Assembly: GCA_039025855.1 (NCBI GenBank)
Contig: JBCCNL010000003.1
Span: 79,382 to 143,381 of the forward strand
Reading direction: 5' to 3'
Length of the DNA stretch: 64,000 nucleotides
Source: JBCCOW01 sp039025855
Lineage (GTDB): Bacteria > Planctomycetota > Phycisphaerae > Phycisphaerales > Phycisphaeraceae
The notes under the pieces were generated by a model, which was not told the DNA's origin, did not search any database, and saw nothing but the letters and a program-made list of their open reading frames with translations. Position numbers and translations under genes: made by a program. Positions 58,791 to 64,000 of this stretch are shown here, piece by piece. The stretch's first letter is position 1. Each line of letters begins with the position of its first letter.

Positions 58791-59495
58791 TCAGACGGTG
58801 GGGCTTTCGGTCCTGGAGGTGACGTCGCTCTCGAGCGGAGCGGCGGGCATGTTCTGGGCGGCGAGCAGGCCGGCGGCATCGATCAGCTCTTGCGCGACCT
58901 GCCCGATGCGCTTCTTCTGGTTCATCGCGGTGTTGCGGAGCAGCGAGAACGCGTCGGCTTCGCTGCAATCACGACGCTGCATAATCAACCCCTTGGCCCG
59001 GTCGACAACCTTGCGTTCTTCGAGGGTGCTGCGGGTCTTGGCGAGCTCGGTCACGACCGCCTGGTGCTGGCGGAAGTGGGCGATCGCGGCGTGCAGGATC
59101 GGGCGGACCCGGCTCTGGCTGACGCCGCTGCAGATGTAAGAGGAGACGCCCGCATGGACGGCGGCCTCGATCACTGCGGGGTCGTCGTTCATCGCGAACA
59201 TCACCACGGGCTTGGGCGTGTCGCGCGCCACCGTGGACAGCTGTTCAAGCGTGTCACGGTCTGGCGACGAGGTATCGACGAGGATGAGGTCGGGCTTGGC
59301 ATCATGCACCAGAGTGGGCAGGTAGTCGCCTTGCCCGGCGCGTCCGACCACCGCGTAGCCGTCGGCGGTCAAGCTCTGTGCCAAGAGCATGCCGCGCTGC
59401 TCGTCTTCGTCGACCAGCATGATGCGTAGGGGCTTGCCGGGTTCCGGCCCTGTCAGGCTTGGTGACGCGGGTGTGCGGGGGTTGCTGCCGCTCAT
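58791..59495 (-). CDS. nasT: ANTAR antiterminator NasT
   Basis: 234-residue response-regulator-type protein. The receiver-like domain (about 25-130) has IMLVDEDEQRGMLLAQSL, LILVDTSSPDRDTLEQL and KPVVMFAMNDDP. The ANTAR domain (about 150-215) has RSTLEERKVVDRAKGLIMQRR and AFSLLRNTAMNQKKRIGQVAQEL. The residues match the NasT branch, which binds a two-hairpin leader RNA and prevents termination in nitrate genes when NasS is removed by nitrate. It overlaps the reductase stop by 4 bp and leads into nasS. The leader it acts on is probably beyond the window edge. Confidence 0.9.
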   Translation of the reverse strand: MSGSNPRTPASPSLTGPEPGKPLRIMLVDEDEQRGMLLAQSLTADGYAVVGRAGQGDYLPTLVHDAKPDLILVDTSSPDRDTLEQLSTVARDTPKPVVMFAMNDDPAVIEAAVHAGVSSYICSGVSQSRVRPILHAAIAHFRQHQAVVTELAKTRSTLEERKVVDRAKGLIMQRRDCSEADAFSLLRNTAMNQKKRIGQVAQELIDAAGLLAAQNMPAAPLESDVTSRTESPTV

Positions 59496-61870
59496 GGCGT
59501 CTCCCCGGCGGGGCTCGCCACGGTGGTCTTCGTACTTCTATTCACGGGGGCAACATACCGCGTTGCCACGCTCTTCGGGGTCGGTTGTGGATCGGCCAGG
59601 CGATCGCTGTCGAGATCAGCTGCGTGCGTGCGGTCAAGGCGGTCGGCGAGGAGGTCGGCCTCGGGCCTGTTCAGGCCGGCGGGCTCGAGGCGGACAGCGG
59701 CGTACTTGAGTTCCGGCTGCTTCGAGACCGCGTCGAACGCCGGGCTGGTGGACGCGTTGATGTTGGTCTGTGGGTGGAAGGTCTCGCCCCAGTGGAACGG
59801 GACAAACACGAGGCCGCGGCGGACCGCATCGGTCACTTCCACGCGGGCCGTGGCTCGGCCCCGCCGACCGATGACCCACGCCCAACCGCCCTGCTCAAGG
59901 CCGAACGCCACGGCGTCGTCAGGGTGCACTTCAACAAACGGCTCGGGGGATTGCAGGTTGAGCTCGCGGACCTGCCCGGTCTTGGTCCGCGTGTGCCATT
60001 GGTGTGCGACCCGGCCGGTGGTGAGCACCAGCGGGAAGCGGGGGTTGATCTTCTCGGCGGGCGGGGCGTACTTCTGGTCGATGAAGCGGGCCTTCTCACT
60101 GGGCGTCGGGAATCGGCCGAGGGTGTAGCGGCGAGCGGTCCCGGTGTGCTGCAGCGTGGGGCAGGGCCAACGCAGCGGGGCTTCTTCGAGACGCTCACGG
60201 GTCATGCCGGCCTGGTCGCAGAGCGTGCCCGCGGTGAGTTGGCGGTACTCGTCCCACACCGCGGCGGAGTTCGCAAAGCCGAAGCCGTCGAAGCCCATCG
60301 CTTGGCCGATCTTGGCGAAGACCCACCAGTCGGGCTTGGCCTCGCCGGGCGGGTCGATCAGCTTCTCGCTGAACATGACCAGCCGTTCGCTGTTGGTCAT
60401 CGTGCCGCTCTTCTCGCCCCACTGCGCAGCGGGCAGGAGCACGTCGGCGTACCGCGTGGTCTCTGTGTCGAGCATGCAGTCCTGCGCGATCACGAACTCG
60501 GCTTTCTCCAAACCAGCGACCACGCGGTGCTTGTCGGGCATGCTCGCTACCGGGTTCGTACACACGATCCACATCGCTTTGACGTCACCCGCGGCGGCGG
60601 CGTTAAACATCGGGATCGCGGTCATGCCCGGCTCGGGGTTGATCGCTCCGGGCTTGATGCCCCAGCCCGCTTCGACCGCGGCGCGGTGCCCCGCGTTGGC
60701 GATCAGCCGGTAGCCCGGGAGTTGGTGCGAGAGGTAGCCGACTTCGCGGCCGCCCATGGCGTTGGGCTGGCCCGTCAGTGAGAACGGGCCGGCACCCGGT
60801 TGGCCGATCGCGCCGAGCTGGAGGTGGAGGTTGATGATGGCCGAGTTCTTGTCGGTTCCGCGTGAACTCTGGTTGGCCCCCATGCAGTAGAAGCTCAGCA
60901 GCCGGGGCGAGCCGGCCGCAATCAGGTCCACCGCCTCTTCCACCGCTGCGTCGCTCACACCGGACGCACGGAGCAGCTCGGCCTCGTCCTCACGCTCAAG
61001 CCCGGCCTCGTACACCGGCATCCCTTCGGTCGACCGGTCGGTGTACCGACGATCAACCTTGCCTCTTTCCAAGAGACGCTTGGCGATCAAGCGGAGCAGT
61101 GCGACGTCGCCGCCCGGCGCGACGGGCAGGTGGAGATCGGCATACTCGGCGGTCTTGCAGCGTCGAGGATCCACCACAATGACACGCGAGGTGGCTTTGA
61201 GCGATCGGCGACGCCGGACGCGGTTGAACAGCACCGGGTGGTTGGCCGCCATGTTCGCTCCGACGATGAGGAAGACGTCGGCGTGGTCGAGGTCGTCGTA
61301 GCAGGTCGGCGGGCCGTCGGAGCCGAACGCCTTGACATAACCCGCGACGGCTGACGACATGCAGAGCCGGCTGTTCGTGTCGGTGTGGTTGCAGCCGAGG
61401 TAGCCCTTGAAGAGCTTGGTGAAGAGGTAGGAGGCTTCGGTGTCGAGCTGCCCGGAGCCGTAGAGGGCCAGGGCGTCGGGGCCATGGTCGGCGTGGATAT
61501 CGAGCAGGCGGCGGGCGACGTAGTGGGCGGCGACTTCCCAGTTGACTTCACGCAGCGGGCCGCCGCGGTGTTCCCGGATCATGGGGTTGCGGAGCCGGCC
61601 GGGTGAGTCCCCGGCGATGGATCGGAGCAGAGCACCCTTGGGGCAGAGCATGCCGTGGTTAGGTTCGGCCTTCGGGTCAGCGTGGATCGCGGTGACCCGG
61701 CCCTGCTCGACGGTCGCGTTCACGACACACCCGACGCCGCAGTAGGTGCATGTGGCACGCCCGACCTTGGAGGGCTGCTCGAGGATCGTGAGCCCGGGGG
61801 TCGCGCGGTCGCCGGGTGTCGCCGGGCTCGGCGGATCGGGTTTCGCATTGGTGGGGATCGCGTCGTTCAA
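59492..61870 (-). CDS. nasA: Assimilatory nitrate reductase catalytic subunit, NarB/NasA type
   Basis: Molybdopterin oxidoreductase that reduces nitrate to nitrite, 792 residues from the TTG at 61870. The N-terminal 4Fe-4S site is CTYCGVGC (Cys41, Cys44, Cys48) with Cys76 in MLCPKG. The body has YLFTKLFKGYLGCNHTDTNSR, VIVVDPRRC, GANQSSRGTDKN and GRVAHQWHTRTKTGQ, all typical of NarB/NasA. The extra C-terminal 2Fe-2S (BFD) domain of some NasA is absent, so ferredoxin or flavodoxin is the likely electron donor. The gene ends 4 bp into nasT. The usual nitrite reductase gene is not in view. Confidence 0.92.
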   Translation of the reverse strand: MNDAIPTNAKPDPPSPATPGDRATPGLTILEQPSKVGRATCTYCGVGCVVNATVEQGRVTAIHADPKAEPNHGMLCPKGALLRSIAGDSPGRLRNPMIREHRGGPLREVNWEVAAHYVARRLLDIHADHGPDALALYGSGQLDTEASYLFTKLFKGYLGCNHTDTNSRLCMSSAVAGYVKAFGSDGPPTCYDDLDHADVFLIVGANMAANHPVLFNRVRRRRSLKATSRVIVVDPRRCKTAEYADLHLPVAPGGDVALLRLIAKRLLERGKVDRRYTDRSTEGMPVYEAGLEREDEAELLRASGVSDAAVEEAVDLIAAGSPRLLSFYCMGANQSSRGTDKNSAIINLHLQLGAIGQPGAGPFSLTGQPNAMGGREVGYLSHQLPGYRLIANAGHRAAVEAGWGIKPGAINPEPGMTAIPMFNAAAAGDVKAMWIVCTNPVASMPDKHRVVAGLEKAEFVIAQDCMLDTETTRYADVLLPAAQWGEKSGTMTNSERLVMFSEKLIDPPGEAKPDWWVFAKIGQAMGFDGFGFANSAAVWDEYRQLTAGTLCDQAGMTRERLEEAPLRWPCPTLQHTGTARRYTLGRFPTPSEKARFIDQKYAPPAEKINPRFPLVLTTGRVAHQWHTRTKTGQVRELNLQSPEPFVEVHPDDAVAFGLEQGGWAWVIGRRGRATARVEVTDAVRRGLVFVPFHWGETFHPQTNINASTSPAFDAVSKQPELKYAAVRLEPAGLNRPEADLLADRLDRTHAADLDSDRLADPQPTPKSVATRYVAPVNRSTKTTVASPAGETP

Positions 61871-61938
61871 CCGTCTGTTTCTACCACTTGGGCGGTATGG
61901 CCCAGCGAGGGGTTTAGCGTGATGGAGTGGGGCTGCGC

Positions 61939-62925
61939 TTACCACAGCAGCAGGGTCACCGCCCGCGGCCGGTCTGCCGCTAACACCGGGATTGCGACGC
62001 CGTACTTCACCCCGCCCGACACCGCCCTCTCTCGTCGTTGGTCGGCCAGCCCCTCCAGGTCGTGCAGCAGCACCGGCTTGCGGTCCGCCCACGCCCGACG
62101 CACCGGGCCAAACTCGGTCATCGGCCCGAGCTGCGGCGGCAGCGCCTCCCAGCCCTTGAGCCCGACCGACGCGAGGCCTGTCCGCACCAGACCCGCCTCG
62201 GGGTTCTCCGCATCGCTCGGCTCGTAGACCTCGAGCACCCGCGTCACCGGTGTCTGCTCACTGCTCAGGAGCAGCAGCACCGATCGCAGCTCGATCCCCG
62301 CGATCACCGGGATGCCCGCCCCCTCGGTGAGCCCGTCGGTCTCGGCCCCGCTCGAACGCAGGAACGACACCGCCTTGCCCAGGTCGTGCATCACCCGCGG
62401 CGACGCGTCTTCCCAGACCCGGCCGGGCAGCCCCGAACCTTTAGGAAAGTTGACGTACTGACTGATTGTGGCGAAGCGCGACATGCCTGGGTGGAACGCG
62501 TCGGCGAGGCTCAGCTCGAAGCGGCCCCGCGTCCCCGACCATAGTTCGACTGCCGCCTTGGCTCCAGGCTCCGCGACGAACCGAAGAGCCAACACGGATT
62601 TGACCGATCCCTCTTCGATGGTCGGCATGACCACGGTGGCTTCACCCGGATCGGACTGCATCGCCGGCCGCTTCTGCTCCACCGCCACAGCCACCAGCCC
62701 GGACACTACGGCGTCCGGCCCGGTCGGGCCCATCGCATCTACCGGTCCAAAGCCGAGCTCGCCGGGCTTGGGTTCCCAGAGCTCGGCACTCACCAGCAGC
62801 GGTTCCTGATTGGCCGCGGCTTCGGTTGTCACCGGGGCGGGCTCCGGCGTCGGGCGGTCGTTCACGGTGGCTTGTTCTTCAGCGGGCAAGGGCGTGTCAC
62901 TCGGTGTAGCAGGGGAAAGGGTCAT
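61939..62925 (-). CDS. Protein with three GAF-like repeats
   Basis: 328 residues between the transporter ATPase and the reductase genes. After a Pro/Ala/Glu-rich start (1-42) there are three consecutive repeats, at about 44-116, 124-221 and 229-328. Each begins with a (V/A)ELW or LEVYEP strand, and ends with a pattern like IPV....(R)SVL.L (VVMPTIEEGSVKSVLALRF, AGIPVIAGIELRSVLLLLS, VAIPVLAADRPRAVTLLLW). The middle repeat also has GLPGRVWEDASPRVMHDL. This is a GAF-domain pattern, used for small-ligand binding. Ligand and role in the nitrate unit are unknown. Confidence 0.65.
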   Translation of the reverse strand: MTLSPATPSDTPLPAEEQATVNDRPTPEPAPVTTEAAANQEPLLVSAELWEPKPGELGFGPVDAMGPTGPDAVVSGLVAVAVEQKRPAMQSDPGEATVVMPTIEEGSVKSVLALRFVAEPGAKAAVELWSGTRGRFELSLADAFHPGMSRFATISQYVNFPKGSGLPGRVWEDASPRVMHDLGKAVSFLRSSGAETDGLTEGAGIPVIAGIELRSVLLLLSSEQTPVTRVLEVYEPSDAENPEAGLVRTGLASVGLKGWEALPPQLGPMTEFGPVRRAWADRKPVLLHDLEGLADQRRERAVSGGVKYGVAIPVLAADRPRAVTLLLW

Positions 62926-62991
62926 GCGGCGTTCCGCCTTGTCGGGATGGTGCAGCTTTGCACCGGGTGAATGCCATGCGGCACAGAAGGA

Positions 62992-63969
62992 TCAGGCTTC
63001 GGTCAGCACGAGGGCCGGGCCGCTCTGCCCGATTGCGACCGGGCTGGGGCCCATCGCTTCGCCAACGGGCACGGGTTCGAGCTGGTCGGCGTCGGTCGGG
63101 GCAGCCGCCGCGGGCTCGGGCAGGGGTGCCGGGGCGTCGGGTGTCTTGGGCTGCTTGTGCTTGTCGAACTTCTCGAGGAAGTCGATGAGGCAGCCCCGCA
63201 GGTCGTAGTAGGCGTCGTGGGCGAGCACCTCGCGGCGGTCGCGGGGACGCTCGAACGGGATGTCGAGGATCTGCCCGACCCGGGCGTGCGGCCCGTTGGT
63301 CATCATGCAGATCCGGTCGGACATAAACACCGCCTCGTCCACGTCGTGGGTGATCAGCATCGTGGTGATCTTCTGCTTGGCGAGGATGTCCAGGATCACG
63401 TCCTGCAGGTCCATCCGGGTCAGTGAATCCAGCCGACCGAACGGTTCGTCAAGCAGCAGGACTTTGGGTTTCAGGGCGATCGCCCGGGCAATGCCGACCC
63501 GCTGCTGCATCCCGCCGGACATCTCCTTGGGGTACTTATTCATCGAGTCCGCCAGCCCGACCAGGGACAGGTAGTACTCCACGATCTGCTTCCGCTCCTG
63601 CCGGGTGGCGTGCGGGTAGACGCGTTTGACGCCGAGCATCACGTTGCCAAACGCGGTCATCCAGGGCAGCAGGCAGGGGGCCTGGAAGACCACCGCGCGG
63701 TCGGGGCCGGAGCCTTCAACGACTTTGCCGTCGACGACGACGTCGCCGGAGGTGATGTCGTTGAGCCCGGCGACCATGGTGAGGACGGTCGACTTGCCGC
63801 AGCCGGAGTGGCCGATGACGCCGATGACGTCGCCTTCCTTGACGGTGAGGTTGAAGCCGTCGACGACTTTGATCGCGTCGCCGGTCGGGTTCGGGTAGGC
63901 CTTGACCAGATTGACGATCTCCACCCCGACCGGCGCAGCTAAGGCAAAACGGGCGTGATCCGGCGTCAC
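62992..63969 (-). CDS. nrtD: Nitrate ABC transporter ATP-binding protein, NrtD type
   Basis: 325 residues from a GTG at 63969. ABC motifs: Walker A GHSGCGKST at 53-61, signature MSGGMQQRVGIARA near 150, Walker B VLLLDEPFGRLDSLTR and TTMLITHDVDEAVFMSDR. It fits the NrtD/TauB/SsuB class, and HARVGQILDIPFERPRDR is typical of nitrate transporters. The tail after about 265 is Pro/Ala-rich. The permease NrtB and periplasmic NrtA are expected just beyond the window end. It is the first gene visible in the nitrate unit, and only 31 bases remain upstream. Confidence 0.85.
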   Translation of the reverse strand: MTPDHARFALAAPVGVEIVNLVKAYPNPTGDAIKVVDGFNLTVKEGDVIGVIGHSGCGKSTVLTMVAGLNDITSGDVVVDGKVVEGSGPDRAVVFQAPCLLPWMTAFGNVMLGVKRVYPHATRQERKQIVEYYLSLVGLADSMNKYPKEMSGGMQQRVGIARAIALKPKVLLLDEPFGRLDSLTRMDLQDVILDILAKQKITTMLITHDVDEAVFMSDRICMMTNGPHARVGQILDIPFERPRDRREVLAHDAYYDLRGCLIDFLEKFDKHKQPKTPDAPAPLPEPAAAAPTDADQLEPVPVGEAMGPSPVAIGQSGPALVLTEA

Positions 63970-64000
63970 TGGCGCCGGCGCAACGCCGGCCCGCCGCCGA

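Overview
The window looks like a piece of a planctomycete chromosome, most likely class Phycisphaerae. The evidence is very high GC, a cluster of six genes for proteins with PEP-CTERM type C-terminal tails (plus one more candidate elsewhere), many lipoproteins and unrecognised conserved-looking proteins, frequent GTG and TTG starts, and short palindromes between genes. I saw no tRNA, rRNA, CRISPR array, insertion sequence, integrase or phage gene.

Region 1-22.6 kb is mostly a plus-strand housekeeping block. It holds a PhyH-type dioxygenase, tadA diverging from a glycerate kinase gene, a solute-binding protein, a C39-like membrane protein, a gamma carbonic anhydrase, hisA, an epimerase, recG, coaD, rimO diverging from xseA, xseB, a prepilin peptidase, an OmpA-type lipoprotein, hisH, a PanK4/DUF89-type phosphatase and a pseudopilin. 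Region 22.6-37.8 kb holds an aminotransferase, lipA with a large internal insertion, a D-lactate dehydrogenase-like gene, ilvD, a P-loop kinase, a Cu/Zn-SOD-like lipoprotein with no histidines, a sigma / anti-sigma / periplasmic-protein unit, a QueC-like gene and rpmA with a readable promoter and terminator. Region 37.9-43.8 kb is six consecutive minus-strand PEP-CTERM genes, headed by a divergent AraC-type regulator with three spaced TCACGTCT boxes between them. Region 44-55 kb holds obgE, pyrG, a DUF481 protein, two tandem paralogous exported proteins and an ATP-grasp gene.

Region 54-64 kb is a coherent minus-strand nitrate-assimilation unit. In transcription order it is an NrtD-type ABC ATPase, a protein with three GAF-like repeats, a NarB/NasA-type nitrate reductase, NasT, NasS, an outer-membrane channel-like protein, then moaA, moaD and mobA for the molybdenum cofactor. 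Transporter, reductase, nitrate sensing and antitermination, and cofactor supply are thus encoded together.

The most unusual signal at the scale of the whole window is promoter placement. At least sixteen genes have a TANNNT -10 hexamer only 6-9 bases before the start codon, which suggests leaderless mRNAs. At three places two divergent -10 boxes overlap in one short stretch. The GC skew also flips over blocks a few kilobases long, which may mark local inversions.
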